Positions 33,817 through 42,850 are shown, numbered from the stretch's first letter. The stretch: 64,000 nucleotides of DNA from RGIG9608 sp045612365 (GCA_045612365.1 JAZKYY010000016.1:1-64000); one strand, 5' to 3'. Program-made: numbers and translations. Notes: generated by a model not told the origin, from the sequence alone.

Positions 33817-35286
33817 TTACTTGAACATTCTGATTACATCATTCCCATTTGCCAAAATGAGTAGTGTTAACAATAAAAACATACCAATATTTAACGCAAT
33901 TTGCATAAATTTTTCGCTTGGTTTTCGGCGGAAAATCATTTCGTAAAGTAGAAATAAAACATATCCACCATCGAGAACCGGAATTGGTAAAATGTTCATA
34001 AAAGCAAGTATTACGCTCAAAAATGCGGTCATGTTCCAAAAAATTTGCCAATCCCAAACGCTTGGGAACAAATTTCCAATGGCAGCAAACCCGCCCAAAC
34101 TTTTTGCTCCTTCTTTGGTAAACACGAGTCGGAATTGTTTGATGTAACTAGATAAAACGTCAACCATCATGTTCCAACCAGCAGGAATAGATTGCAAAAT
34201 GTTGTACTCTTTTTTGATGGTTTTGAAATAGACAATAGGATTTTTTATCGAAACTCCAATTTTCCCATTTTCATCAAGCATAATAGAATCACTCATCAGT
34301 ATACCGTTTCTAAAGAAACTGATGTTTATTTTGGTGTTGGAAAGTGAAGAAATCTCTTTTGTAATATCTTGATAAACAGAAGTTTTTTTGTTGTTAATGG
34401 CAATTACACTATCTCCTTTTTGAAGCATTTTATTTTGTCCAACAATCTCGTCTATCACAAACGGAATGCGCAATTCCATAAATTGTTTTTCTTCTGCAGC
34501 AAGCATTTGTTTCCCAAATCCTTCGGGCAAAAGAATAAGAGTATCGTTACCTTTTCTATTTATCCGGACGTTTCTTTTATTTTCAATTACAATTTTTTCA
34601 ATGGCATCTTTTTCTGTTTCAACTTCTTCGTTGTCAATAGAGATGATAATGTCTCCGTTTTCGAATCCGTTTTTCAATGCTGTTTGGCAATAATTATATC
34701 CCAAATAAGCGTTTTTCATAGGCATTTCTTCTGCTCCCCAATGAAAAAGCATTATGGAATAAACAACAACTGCAGTAATAAAGTTCATTAGAACACCGCC
34801 GGTAATGATAAGCAAACGTTGCCAAGCAGGTTTAGAACGATATTCCCAAGGTTCTGCTTTTTCGCTAAGATCGTCGATTGAAGTTGTTTCGTCCACCATT
34901 CCGCAAATTGAGCAATAACCTCCGAGTGGCAACCATCCGATTCCCCATTCTGTAGTTTCTGGATAGCGTCTCCAATCATCTTCTGGCAATTGGTCGATAG
35001 GGAGAGGTTGGGTCATAGGATTTCCTTTTTTATCCAACTTTTGGTAGCCATTTTCGTCCAAAACTGGTTGAGAAAACTCTTCCCAATTTTTAGAAAACCA
35101 TTTTATACGCCACTTTCCATTTATTTTTTTCCAACGAACGATTGCAAATTTTGGATTGAAGAAAAGATAAAATTTATCAACACGAGTTTTGAATAATCGC
35201 GCAAACATAAAGTGCCCCAATTCGTGGACAAAAACCAACAAAGAAAGGCTCAAAATAAGTTGTAATGCTTTGATTAAAATAGTCAT
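33817..35286 (-). CDS. rseP: RIP metalloprotease RseP (site-2 protease)
   Basis: A 489-residue intramembrane zinc protease of the inner membrane that cleaves anti-sigma factors and signal-peptide remnants. The first membrane segment holds the zinc motif HELGH (His21, Glu22, His25). The third zinc ligand region is LPIPVLDGGYVLF near the C-terminus. Two PDZ-like segments lie between (ENGDIIISIDNEEVETEKDA and QKGDSVIAINNKKTS). A hydrophilic insert follows the first helix (KINGKWRIKWFSKNWEEFS), as in other Bacteroidetes members. It is divergently transcribed from the M16 peptidase gene. Confidence 0.94.
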   Translation of the reverse strand: MTILIKALQLILSLSLLVFVHELGHFMFARLFKTRVDKFYLFFNPKFAIVRWKKINGKWRIKWFSKNWEEFSQPVLDENGYQKLDKKGNPMTQPLPIDQLPEDDWRRYPETTEWGIGWLPLGGYCSICGMVDETTSIDDLSEKAEPWEYRSKPAWQRLLIITGGVLMNFITAVVVYSIMLFHWGAEEMPMKNAYLGYNYCQTALKNGFENGDIIISIDNEEVETEKDAIEKIVIENKRNVRINRKGNDTLILLPEGFGKQMLAAEEKQFMELRIPFVIDEIVGQNKMLQKGDSVIAINNKKTSVYQDITKEISSLSNTKINISFFRNGILMSDSIMLDENGKIGVSIKNPIVYFKTIKKEYNILQSIPAGWNMMVDVLSSYIKQFRLVFTKEGAKSLGGFAAIGNLFPSVWDWQIFWNMTAFLSVILAFMNILPIPVLDGGYVLFLLYEMIFRRKPSEKFMQIALNIGMFLLLTLLILANGNDVIRMFK

Positions 35287-35309
35287 AATTTTTTGTTATA
35301 AATAATCTG

Positions 35310-35317
35310 CAAATATA
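35310..35317 (-). promoter_or_regulatory. -7 promoter box of rseP
   Basis: TATATTTG on the minus strand predicts a start near 35303 and a leader of about 17 bases. Confidence 0.5.
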
Positions 35318-35396
35318 GTAAATCGTGTCGATTTTACGATATGATGTTGGTGTTAAAATTCGTTGTAATGAGAATCTAAAATTGATGAGTTATTTT

Positions 35397-35404
35397 TATT
35401 TTTG
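35397..35404 (+). promoter_or_regulatory. -7 promoter box of the M16 peptidase gene
   Basis: TATTTTTG predicts a start near 35411, only 9 bases before the ATG at 35420. Confidence 0.5.
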
Positions 35405-35419
35405 CAGGTATAGTTTTTT

Positions 35420-36643
35420 ATGGAAACAACTTATTTTTCACATACAATTTCCAATGGAATGCGAATCGTGCATAAGTGTGATTCATCGCCTGTTGTTTAT
35501 TGTGGTTTAGCTATAAAAGTAGGAACTCGAGGCGAACGAGAAGATGAACTTGGAATGGCTCACTTTGTTGAACATTTGCTCTTCAAAGGAACTAAAAAGC
35601 GTCGTAGTTTTCATATTATCAATCGTTTAGAAACGATAGGAGGAAGCCTTGATGCTTATACTACAAAGGAGGAAACATTTATTTATGCTGCAATACCAAC
35701 GGTGTATTTTGAGAGGGCAGTGGAGTTACTGAGTGATGTGTTTTTTAATTCAACATTTCCAGAAAATGAAATTGAAAAGGAAATAGATGTTGTTTTAGAT
35801 GAAATTCAGTCGTACAATGATAGTCCTTCTGAATTAATTTATGACGAATTTGAAACATTGATTTTTAGAGATTCATCGCTTGGACGAAATATTCTTGGTA
35901 ATGAAAATATGTTGCAAACTTTTACTCAAAAGAAGGTCAAGGATTTCTATAAGCGTAATTATACTCCAGACAAAGTTGTGTTTTTCTCTTTAGGGAATGT
36001 TGATTTTAAGAAAGTAACAAGTTTGGCAGAAAAATATTTTTCGTCAGGCTTTGGTTTGAGAGGAACTTCTATAAATGAACAGAGTTCTTATATCCCTCAA
36101 AGACTTGTTAAACAGAAAGATACATTTCAAACTCATTGTGTAATAGGCAATCGTGCTTATGCTTTTGGAGACAAAAAAAGGTTACCTTTATTTCTTTTGA
36201 ATAATATACTTGGAGGTCCAACTTTGAATAGTCGTTTGAATTTTTTGGTGAGAGAAAAACATGGTTTGGCCTATACTATTGAATCGGAATTTAATTCCTA
36301 TTCGGATACTGGAGTTTTTAGTATTTATTTTGGATGTGATCATAAGAATAGAGATAAGTGCATTAGTTTGATAGAAAGAGAGTTACAACGTTTGAGAGAA
36401 AATAAGTTTACGGAAAAACAGTTGATTACGTATAAAAGACAACTTCTAGGCCAACTGTTGCTGTCTTCTCAAAATAGAGAAAATTTGGCATTGAGCATGG
36501 CAAAAAGTTTTTCTTACTTTAATCATTTTGATGAGTTGGAAGAAGTTAGGCGAAAGTTGGATCTTGTTTCAGTAGAACAGTTAAGTGAGGTTGCAAATGA
36601 GGTTTTCGCACCTAATCAGTTATCATATTTATTTTACGAATAG
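35420..36643 (+). CDS. M16 family zinc metallopeptidase (insulinase/processing-peptidase type)
   Basis: A 407-residue cytoplasmic-type protein with one active M16 half and one structural half. The inverted zinc motif HxxEH is His48-F-V-Glu51-His52 (GMAHFVEHLLFKGT). The distal glutamate lies in EKEIDVVLDEIQSYNDSP near residue 128. The second half shows LNSRLNFLVREKHGLAYTIESEFNSY, the R/Y substrate-binding segment. No signal peptide is seen. The substrate is unknown. It is followed after 3 bases by the O-methyltransferase gene. Confidence 0.92.
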   Translation: METTYFSHTISNGMRIVHKCDSSPVVYCGLAIKVGTRGEREDELGMAHFVEHLLFKGTKKRRSFHIINRLETIGGSLDAYTTKEETFIYAAIPTVYFERAVELLSDVFFNSTFPENEIEKEIDVVLDEIQSYNDSPSELIYDEFETLIFRDSSLGRNILGNENMLQTFTQKKVKDFYKRNYTPDKVVFFSLGNVDFKKVTSLAEKYFSSGFGLRGTSINEQSSYIPQRLVKQKDTFQTHCVIGNRAYAFGDKKRLPLFLLNNILGGPTLNSRLNFLVREKHGLAYTIESEFNSYSDTGVFSIYFGCDHKNRDKCISLIERELQRLRENKFTEKQLITYKRQLLGQLLLSSQNRENLALSMAKSFSYFNHFDELEEVRRKLDLVSVEQLSEVANEVFAPNQLSYLFYE

Positions 36644-36646
36644 AAA

Positions 36647-37282
36647 ATGGATGAAAAAATAGAAGAGTATATACTGCAACATATTGATAAAGAAGATGAT
36701 GTGTTGAAAAAAATAAATAGAGTAGCTCATGTTCGTTTGCTAAATCCACGTATGATTTCAGGACACTTACAAGGAAATATTTTGAAAATGTTATCTAAGA
36801 TGATTTCTCCAAAAGTGGTGTTAGAGTTGGGAACTTTTGCGGGTTATTCTGCTCTTTGCTTGGCAGAAGGGTTGAACGATGATGGGGTAGTGCATACAGT
36901 AGAAAATGATGACGAATTAGAGGATTTTATTCTGGAAAATCTGCAGCAATCTCCGTTAGGAAATAAAGTTGAGTTGCATATAGGTGATGCACTTCAAGTT
37001 ATAGAAAGTTTTGAAAATGAAACAATTGATCTATCTTTTATTGATGCAGATAAGCGCCAGTATCTTGACTATTATAACGCAATTTTCCCGAAAATGAAAA
37101 AAGGAGGATTTATAATTGCAGACAATACACTATGGAGTGGAAAAGTTTTGGAAATACCACATCATACTGATTTACAGACAAAAGGAATCTTGGTTTTTAA
37201 CGATTATGTAGCAACAGATGAAAGAGTGGAAAAGGTAATACTTCCTCTCCGAGATGGTTTGACTATAATAAGAAAAAAATAG
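36647..37282 (+). CDS. SAM-dependent O-methyltransferase (COMT-like class I)
   Basis: A 211-residue protein of the caffeoyl-CoA/catechol O-methyltransferase-like family. SAM motif I is VLELGTFAGYSALCLAEGL near 64-82. The metal-binding segment is DLSFIDADKRQYLDYYNAI and the second metal site is FIIADNTLWSGKV. The family methylates catechol-like hydroxyls, but the bacterial members' natural substrates are mostly unknown. It is cotranscribed with the M16 peptidase gene. Confidence 0.9.
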   Translation: MDEKIEEYILQHIDKEDDVLKKINRVAHVRLLNPRMISGHLQGNILKMLSKMISPKVVLELGTFAGYSALCLAEGLNDDGVVHTVENDDELEDFILENLQQSPLGNKVELHIGDALQVIESFENETIDLSFIDADKRQYLDYYNAIFPKMKKGGFIIADNTLWSGKVLEIPHHTDLQTKGILVFNDYVATDERVEKVILPLRDGLTIIRKK

Positions 37283-37404
37283 TAGAATTAGAAAAAGTCT
37301 TTTTGCGTTTAAAAAACGGAAAATGTAATTTTCGTTGTAAATGTGTTTGTTTTTGATGTTGTCTTAATTGCTTGAATATGCCAATATTTGGTGGAAAATT
37401 TTCG

Positions 37405-37476
37405 TACTCTCGTTGGGAATCGAACCCAAATCTAAAGTTTAGGAAACTTTTGTTCTATCCGTTGAACTACAAGAGC
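37405..37476 (-). tRNA. tRNA-Arg (anticodon CCT)
   Basis: A 72-nt cloverleaf with acceptor stem GCTCTTG/CGAGAGT (a G-U pair at 1-72), anticodon stem AAAGT/ACTTT, loop TTCCTAA and T arm TTGGGTTCGATTCCCAA. CCA is not encoded. It lies between the O-methyltransferase gene and lpxA. Confidence 0.93.
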
Positions 37477-37485
37477 AAATTTTTC

Positions 37486-38253
37486 TTATCTGCCCTTAAT
37501 GATTCCTCTTTCAGAGTTTTTTATAAAGTCTACAACATTGTTACGTTCTACTGACTCAGGGAAAAGTTCCATAACTTGAGCAATCGCTTCTTTGTTATTT
37601 ATTCCAGATAGGAAGATTTTTCTGTATATTTCTTGAAGATTTTGGATGGTTTCAGAAGAAAAACCTCTGCGACGCAATCCTACTGTGTTTAATCCAAAAT
37701 ATGAGAGAGGTTCGTGAGCTGCAATAACATAAGGAGGAACGTCTTTATTGACTTTTGAACCACCTTGAAGCATTGAGTGGCATCCTATTTTAGTAAACTG
37801 ATGAACCAATGAACCTCCGCCAATTATAGCAAAATCATCAACTTCTACTTCTCCAGCAAGTTGAGTCGCATTGGACATTATAATATTGTTATGTAATAAA
37901 CAATCATGCGCAACGTGACAATAAGCCATTATTAGGCAGTTATTCCCAATTTCTGTTTTATTCTTAGATGCTGTTCCTCTGTGTACGGTAACACATTCGC
38001 GCAATATATTGTTATCTCCAATAATAGTGAGAGTGTCTTCTCCTATAAATTTCAAATCTTGCGGAACTGCAGAAATCACAGCTCCAGGGAAAATCTGACA
38101 ATTTGTCCCAATTCTTGCTCCACTGTAAATTGTTACATTTGGACCAATATGCGTACCATCTCCAATAACCACATTCTTATCAATATAAGAGAACGGTTCA
38201 ATAACTACGTTCTTTCCAATTTGTGCTTCGGGGTGAATGAAAGCGTTTGTCAT
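37486..38253 (-). CDS. lpxA: UDP-N-acetylglucosamine O-acyltransferase
   Basis: A 255-residue cytoplasmic enzyme for the first step of lipid A synthesis, acylating UDP-GlcNAc from acyl-ACP. The N-terminal part is a left-handed beta-helix of hexapeptide repeats (FIHPEAQIGKNVVIEPFSYI, DGTHIGPNVTIYSGARIG). The catalytic-histidine segment is MAYCHVAHDCLLHNNII, and the C-terminal helical domain starts near GLRRRGFSSETIQNL. It is the last gene of lpxD-lpxC-lpxA on the minus strand, 7 bases after lpxC. Confidence 0.95.
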   Translation of the reverse strand: MTNAFIHPEAQIGKNVVIEPFSYIDKNVVIGDGTHIGPNVTIYSGARIGTNCQIFPGAVISAVPQDLKFIGEDTLTIIGDNNILRECVTVHRGTASKNKTEIGNNCLIMAYCHVAHDCLLHNNIIMSNATQLAGEVEVDDFAIIGGGSLVHQFTKIGCHSMLQGGSKVNKDVPPYVIAAHEPLSYFGLNTVGLRRRGFSSETIQNLQEIYRKIFLSGINNKEAIAQVMELFPESVERNNVVDFIKNSERGIIKGR

Positions 38254-38260
38254 ATTTATA

Positions 38261-39181
38261 TTATTTATTCAATTGATTTTTAATGTCTTCTCTAATTTCT
38301 TTAGCCATTGCAGTATTGGCTGAATGACCAGGATACATCGCTATAACTTTCCCTTTTATAGGATGACCAACTAAAGCAAGATCGCCTATTATATCAAGCA
38401 TTTTATGTCGAGCAGGCTCATTGTTGAATAAGAGCTGTGTATTTATATAGCCAAACTTATCAACGCTAGGACATGGTTGATTAATCATATCAGCCAATCT
38501 CTTTAGTTCTTCATGTGATATTTCTTTGTCATAAATAACCAATGCATTATTCAAATCACCTCCCTTTATGAGGTTCATTTTCAAGAGAGGCTCAATTTCA
38601 CGAACAAAAACAAATGTGCGACAAGGCGCAATTTCTTTCGCGAAATCCTTCATATCGTTCAGCACGGCAAACTGATTGTTCAACACAGGAGAATCAAATC
38701 CTACTAAAACAATCAAACTAAATTTATCGTCGGGTAGTATGGTTATTGACGAATCGCTATTTGGTAAATTATATTCAATTTTTTTATCAACAATGAAATA
38801 TTTTTTTTCGGCATTTTGTTCTTCAATACCAATTTTTTCAATTGCTTCAACATATTGTTTTGCGCTACCATCAAGAATTGGAAATTCAGGCGCATTTACT
38901 TCCATCAAGCAGTTATCAATCCCAAAAGCATACAGAGCCGCCATTGCGTGTTCGATAGTGCTAATTTGAACTTCGTCTTTTTTGATTACAGTGCCACGAG
39001 TTGTTTGTGAAACATATTCTGCCAAAGCGGGAATCTCTGGCTGACCTTCTATATCAATTCGTTTGAGAACATACCCAGTATTCTCAGCTGCAGGCTTTAA
39101 TGTTAGTTCAATGTTTAATCCGGTATGTAATCCTTTACCTTTTACTGTAAAGGCATGTTTTAAAGTGCGTTGTTTTTCCAT
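38261..39181 (-). CDS. lpxC: UDP-3-O-acyl-N-acetylglucosamine deacetylase (unfused LpxC)
   Basis: A 306-residue zinc deacetylase, the committed step of lipid A synthesis. A zinc ligand is His78 in QISTIEHAMAAL. The others lie in RHKMLDIIGDL (His and Asp), and the general-base histidine is in YPGHSANTAM. In most Bacteroidetes LpxC continues into a FabZ dehydratase domain (about 460 residues in total). Here the protein stops at 306, and lpxA starts 7 bases later, so no FabZ is encoded in between. lpxD precedes it by 6 bases. Confidence 0.95.
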   Translation of the reverse strand: MEKQRTLKHAFTVKGKGLHTGLNIELTLKPAAENTGYVLKRIDIEGQPEIPALAEYVSQTTRGTVIKKDEVQISTIEHAMAALYAFGIDNCLMEVNAPEFPILDGSAKQYVEAIEKIGIEEQNAEKKYFIVDKKIEYNLPNSDSSITILPDDKFSLIVLVGFDSPVLNNQFAVLNDMKDFAKEIAPCRTFVFVREIEPLLKMNLIKGGDLNNALVIYDKEISHEELKRLADMINQPCPSVDKFGYINTQLLFNNEPARHKMLDIIGDLALVGHPIKGKVIAMYPGHSANTAMAKEIREDIKNQLNK

Positions 39182-39187
39182 TTTTTT

Positions 39188-40231
39188 CTACTTTTGGTTT
39201 TTCTCCAATTCCGAAACCCGTTTTTTTAAATCCAAAATAGTTTGTTGTAACTCATCAAAGTTTTTGAATAAAACACTTGAGCGGCGAAAAGCACTTGCTG
39301 AAATGACAGGAGATCCCATCCACATTTTTCCTTCTGCCTTTATTGCTTTTGCAATGCCAGATTGTGCTCCAATAATTGATTTGTCTGCAACAGAAATGTG
39401 TCCTGCAACTCCAACTTGACCTGCAAATACACAATTCTTTCCAATTTTTGTAGATCCAGCAACACCAGTTTGAGATGCCATAACAGTATTTTCTCCTATT
39501 TCAGCATTGTGTGCAATTTGAATAAGATTATCCAATTTAACACCTTTTCGTATGATTGTAGCTCCCATTGTAGCTCTATCGATACAGGTGTTTGCTCCTA
39601 TTTCTACATTGTCTTCAAGAATTGCAATGCCAATTTGTGGTATTTTATCATAACTTCCATCAGGACGAGGCGCAAAACCAAAGCCATCAGCACCAACAAC
39701 ACTTCCAGAGTGAAGAATACAATTATTTCCAACGAGACAATCGTGATAAACATTGGAGTTTGTATACATAATGCAATTATTTCCAACTTTGGATCTTGCT
39801 CCTACAGTTGCATGTGGATGAAGTTCAGTATTATCTCCAATTTCGGCATTATCTCCAACGCAAGCAAAAGGGGCAAGGTAAACGTCTTTTCCTATTTTAG
39901 CTGTAGGAGCAACATATGCTAGTGGGTCGATTCCTTTGCGTTTAGGTTTCATTGACTCATATAGAGAGAGCAATTTGGCTAAACTTTCATAAGCATTATC
40001 TACTTTGATAAGGGTAGCTTTTATAGGTTGTTCTGGTCGAAAATCCTTGTTTACAAGAACAATGCTAGACTGAGTTTTATATAAGTAGTTTGTGTATTTA
40101 GGATTGGATAAAAAAGAGAGTGCTCCTTTCGTTCCTTCTTCGATCTTTGCAAAAGTATGAACTGTTTCATTGCAATTTCCTACAACTTCGCCTCCTAAGA
40201 AATCGGCAATTTGCTTTGCAGTAAATTCCAT
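39188..40231 (-). CDS. lpxD: UDP-3-O-acylglucosamine N-acyltransferase
   Basis: A 347-residue enzyme for the third step of lipid A synthesis. An N-terminal uridine-binding domain (TAKQIADFLGGEVVG to about residue 100) precedes a hexapeptide beta-helix (APTAKIGKDVYLAPFACVG) with the catalytic His in LIQIAHNAEIGENT. A C-terminal helix ends it (NFDELQQTILDLKKRVSELEK). It is the first gene of lpxD-lpxC-lpxA. Upstream, TACTTTCG is a near match to the -7 box. Confidence 0.95.
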   Translation of the reverse strand: MEFTAKQIADFLGGEVVGNCNETVHTFAKIEEGTKGALSFLSNPKYTNYLYKTQSSIVLVNKDFRPEQPIKATLIKVDNAYESLAKLLSLYESMKPKRKGIDPLAYVAPTAKIGKDVYLAPFACVGDNAEIGDNTELHPHATVGARSKVGNNCIMYTNSNVYHDCLVGNNCILHSGSVVGADGFGFAPRPDGSYDKIPQIGIAILEDNVEIGANTCIDRATMGATIIRKGVKLDNLIQIAHNAEIGENTVMASQTGVAGSTKIGKNCVFAGQVGVAGHISVADKSIIGAQSGIAKAIKAEGKMWMGSPVISASAFRRSSVLFKNFDELQQTILDLKKRVSELEKNQK

Positions 40232-40317
40232 AATAAAATATTTTTTTGCGAAAGTAATAAAAAATAATATAACAACAACTAGTTTTGATTGTTGTTTGCG
40301 CTTGTTTGTTTCATAAA

Positions 40318-40345
40318 AAAGAGAAGTTCAATCGAACTTCTCTTT
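40318..40345 (-). terminator. Terminator of the tRNA-Tyr/tRNA-Gly unit
   Basis: AAAGAGAAGTTC and GAACTTCTCTTT pair perfectly over 12 bases around a 4-base loop, followed on the minus strand by a T run. It starts right at the encoded CCA of tRNA-Gly. Confidence 0.85.
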
Positions 40346-40420
40346 GGAGCGGAAAACGGGGCTCAAACCCGCGACCCCCAGCTTGGAAGGCTAGTGCTCT
40401 ATCAACTGAGCTATTTCCGC
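40345..40420 (-). tRNA. tRNA-Gly (anticodon TCC)
   Basis: Acceptor stem GCGGAAA/TTTCCGC, anticodon arm CTAGC-CTTCCAA-GCTGG (the closing stem has one non-Watson-Crick pair) and T arm GCGGGTTTGAGCCCCG. This is the only tRNA in the window followed by an encoded CCA (40347-40345). It is cotranscribed downstream of tRNA-Tyr. Confidence 0.94.
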
Positions 40421-40440
40421 AAATAAACTTAAAAACTTTG

Positions 40441-40523
40441 TGGGCAGTGATGGATTCGAACCACCGAAGTCGAAAGACAGCTGAGTTACAGTCAGCCCCA
40501 TTTGGCCACTCTGGTAACTGCCC
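40441..40523 (-). tRNA. tRNA-Tyr (anticodon GTA)
   Basis: An 83-nt type II tRNA with acceptor GGGCAGT/ACTGCCC, anticodon loop CTGTAAC, and a long variable arm. CCA is not encoded. It is the first gene of a two-tRNA unit with tRNA-Gly(TCC), 20 bases apart. Confidence 0.95.
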
Positions 40524-40560
40524 TAAAGCGAGCGCGAAGGTAAGAAAAATACTTTTAATA

Positions 40561-41067
40561 TCAAATTTTTATATTCGTTTTTTCTTTTAATTCTATCATT
40601 TTAATTGCAGTGATAGCACCTTCAGTCCCTTTATTTCCATGGATTCCTCCAGAACGATCTGTGGCTTGTTTCATAGTGTTTGTTGTTAAAACGCTAAATA
40701 TTACCGGACTTGAACCTTCTAAGTTGAGTTGTGTAATGCCTTGTGTTACACCTTGACATACATAATCAAAGTGAGGAGTTTCTCCTTGAATTACACATCC
40801 CATGACAATGATTGCTGAATAGTTTTTGTTTATTAGTTGTTTTGCTGCAAAAGTTAATTCAAATGTTCCAGGGACATGAAAAATGTCAATATTTTGTTCT
40901 TTTGCTCCATTTTCTATTAATGTTTCAAAAGCTCCCTTTAGTAATGCATGAGTAACATTAGAATTCCAATCAGAAACAATTAGAGCAAAACGTTGTTTTT
41001 CTACAAATGCTTTTTCTGGCATTTGATTAGAATCGTAGTCGGATAAATTATGATATTTTGTTGCCAT
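40561..41067 (-). CDS. ribH: 6,7-dimethyl-8-ribityllumazine synthase
   Basis: A 168-residue enzyme for the penultimate step of riboflavin synthesis; it assembles into a hollow shell. Seen are the segments SDWNSNVTHALLKGAFETL, HVPGTFELTFAAKQL, VMGCVIQGETPHFDYVCQGVTQG and the C-terminal NTMKQATDRSGGIHGNKGTEGA with the conserved Arg. No FMN riboswitch is recognisable upstream. A hairpin separates it from the TPR gene. Confidence 0.95.
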   Translation of the reverse strand: MATKYHNLSDYDSNQMPEKAFVEKQRFALIVSDWNSNVTHALLKGAFETLIENGAKEQNIDIFHVPGTFELTFAAKQLINKNYSAIIVMGCVIQGETPHFDYVCQGVTQGITQLNLEGSSPVIFSVLTTNTMKQATDRSGGIHGNKGTEGAITAIKMIELKEKTNIKI

Positions 41068-41089
41068 AAAAAAAATTAGTTAAACAAAA

Positions 41090-41130
41090 GAAAGTAGTAC
41101 CACCCTTTTGAGAGTTTAGTTACTACTTTC
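41090..41130 (-). terminator. Hairpin between the TPR gene and ribH
   Basis: GAAAGTAGTA and TACTACTTTC form a 10-bp stem with a 21-base loop. On the minus strand it follows the TPR stop by 27 bases and precedes ribH by 22. It could be a partial terminator or a 3' stability hairpin. Confidence 0.55.
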
Positions 41131-41157
41131 TTTCAATGTAAATGAGTTTGTTCTCTT

Positions 41158-41841
41158 TTATTTTTTTATTTTAGCTCTTTCTATATATTTCTCTATATCA
41201 GCAGCTTGCATACTTTTAAAGTATTGGTCTTTGATAGTTGTATATACCTCAATTGCTTCATCATATTTGCCAAGTTCTTCATAAACTACTCCTAGTTTTT
41301 TTAAGTAGAAAGGTGCAGTAAGTTCGTTTTCGTCTTTACTTGCTTTTTTGAAATACTTTGCTGCTTTTTCGTACTCTTTCATTTCAACATAGCAATCTCC
41401 AATCAACCCTATTGTTGCAGGAGAAACATTGACTGAGTTTAAATTGAATTTGTTAAGGAATTTAACAGCATTTTCGTAATCGCTCATTTGAAAATAACAT
41501 ATCCCCGCATAAAGAGATGCTAGTTTTGCTGTTTTGGTAAATTTATAATCTTTAGCAATTGCCTCAAAACCAAGAATGTCTTCGCCATCTCCGTTTAATG
41601 CTAATTGAAATGAATCTTTAGCAAATACTTCTTGGCAAATTGCAATTTTTTCTTGTGCTTCAACTTCTTTTGGTGCTATGTACCACGATTTGAAAGCAAG
41701 AATAATGATAGCAATCAATATAATTGCACCTAATACATAAGATATTTCTTTTTTGTATTTCTCAATAAATGCTTCCGAAGTAGAAAGGGCATTTTCTACA
41801 TTCTCCAATTCGTAATCTTGATTTTTATTGTTTTTTGCCAT
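41158..41841 (-). CDS. Membrane-anchored tetratricopeptide repeat protein
   Basis: A 227-residue protein. An acidic cytoplasmic start is followed by one membrane helix (ISYVLGAIILIAIIILAFKSWYI, near 34-56). TPR units follow (AKLASLYAGICYFQMSDYENAVKFLNKF, GLIGDCYVEMKEYEKAAKYFKKA, YLKKLGVVYEELGKYDEAIEVY). It resembles the YfgM-like group of small anchored TPR proteins that act in envelope protein quality control; the role here is inferred. It has its own -7 box. Confidence 0.85.
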   Translation of the reverse strand: MAKNNKNQDYELENVENALSTSEAFIEKYKKEISYVLGAIILIAIIILAFKSWYIAPKEVEAQEKIAICQEVFAKDSFQLALNGDGEDILGFEAIAKDYKFTKTAKLASLYAGICYFQMSDYENAVKFLNKFNLNSVNVSPATIGLIGDCYVEMKEYEKAAKYFKKASKDENELTAPFYLKKLGVVYEELGKYDEAIEVYTTIKDQYFKSMQAADIEKYIERAKIKK

Positions 41842-41876
41842 AATAATTAACTTTAAATAAGTTTCTAATATCTTCG

Positions 41877-41884
41877 CAAAGATA
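41877..41884 (-). promoter_or_regulatory. -7 promoter box of the TPR gene
   Basis: TATCTTTG on the minus strand predicts a start near 41870 and a 29-base leader. Confidence 0.5.
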
Positions 41885-41905
41885 CATAAAATTTTTATAC
41901 GATTT

Positions 41906-42850
41906 TTATTTTTTCAAGAAGTCGCTTACGTTTTTTTCAATTCTTGCTGCAATGTTTTCTGTTGCAGAGGGAGAGAATTTTTCGCCAGTGATTTGTTCGA
42001 AAAGTTCGATGTAACGATTGCTGATGTTGCTAACAACTTCATCTGTCATTTCTGGAACTTGTTGACCTTCTTTTCCTTGAAAACCATTTTCCATTAACCA
42101 CTCGCGAACAAATTCTTTAGATAACTGTTTTTGAGGTTCTCCTTTTTCGAACAATTCGTTGTAACTTTCTGCATAAAAATATCGACTTGAGTCAGGAGTA
42201 TGAATTTCGTCCATTAAGTAAATAATATCATTTACTTTTCCAAATTCATATTTCGTGTCCACGAGAATTAATCCTTTTTTTGCTGCAATTTCAGTTCCTC
42301 TTTTGAACAAAGCTAATGTGTATTTTTCTAAAAGTTCATAGTCTTCTTTTGAAACTAAGCCTTGACTTAAAATTTCTTCTTTAGAAATGTCTTCGTCGTG
42401 TTTGCCTATTTCTGCTTTGGTTGTTGGAGTGATTATTGGTGTTGGAAATTTTTCGTTTTCACGCATTCCGTCAGGAATTTTTACCCCACAAATTTCTCTT
42501 ACTCCACTTTTATATGCTCTCCAAGCACTTCCGCATAGGTATCCACGAACAATCATTTCTACGGGGAATCCTTCGCAACGAAGACCAACAGTTACCATTG
42601 GGTCTGGAGTAGCAATTTTCCAGTTAGGACAAATATCAGATGTTTCATCTAAAAATTTTGCTGCAATTTGGTTGAGCATTTGTCCTTTGAAAGGAATTCC
42701 TTTGGGTAAAACAACGTCAAAAGCAGAAATTCTATCAGTGGCAATCATCACAAGTGTTTCATTGTTGATGGAATATACGTCACGAACTTTTCCGTGATAA
42801 ACAGATGTTTGATTTTCAAAATTAAATTCGGTTGCGGTAAGTGTTTTCAT
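41906..42850 (-). CDS. purC: Phosphoribosylaminoimidazole-succinocarboxamide synthase
   Basis: A 314-residue SAICAR synthetase of purine biosynthesis, ligating aspartate to CAIR with ATP. The family motifs YHGKVRDVY, ATDRISAFDVVLPKGIPFKGQ, VEMIVRGYLCGSAWRAYKSG and LILVDTKYEFG are present in order, and DEIHTPDSSRYF completes the site. It is the longer form common in Bacteroidetes and yeast. It lies 23 bases downstream of cysS on the same strand. Confidence 0.95.
   Translation of the reverse strand: MKTLTATEFNFENQTSVYHGKVRDVYSINNETLVMIATDRISAFDVVLPKGIPFKGQMLNQIAAKFLDETSDICPNWKIATPDPMVTVGLRCEGFPVEMIVRGYLCGSAWRAYKSGVREICGVKIPDGMRENEKFPTPIITPTTKAEIGKHDEDISKEEILSQGLVSKEDYELLEKYTLALFKRGTEIAAKKGLILVDTKYEFGKVNDIIYLMDEIHTPDSSRYFYAESYNELFEKGEPQKQLSKEFVREWLMENGFQGKEGQQVPEMTDEVVSNISNRYIELFEQITGEKFSPSATENIAARIEKNVSDFLKK

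Noticed and set aside
40285..40590. 101-codon plus-strand frame over tRNA-Gly and tRNA-Tyr
   Set aside because: It is antisense to two tRNA genes; peptides of this kind (SGKRGSNPRPPAWKASALST) are a known artefact of translated tRNA genes.
40990..41157. FMN riboswitch upstream of ribH
   Set aside because: The 90-base gap shows a single 10-bp hairpin and none of the conserved FMN aptamer segments.
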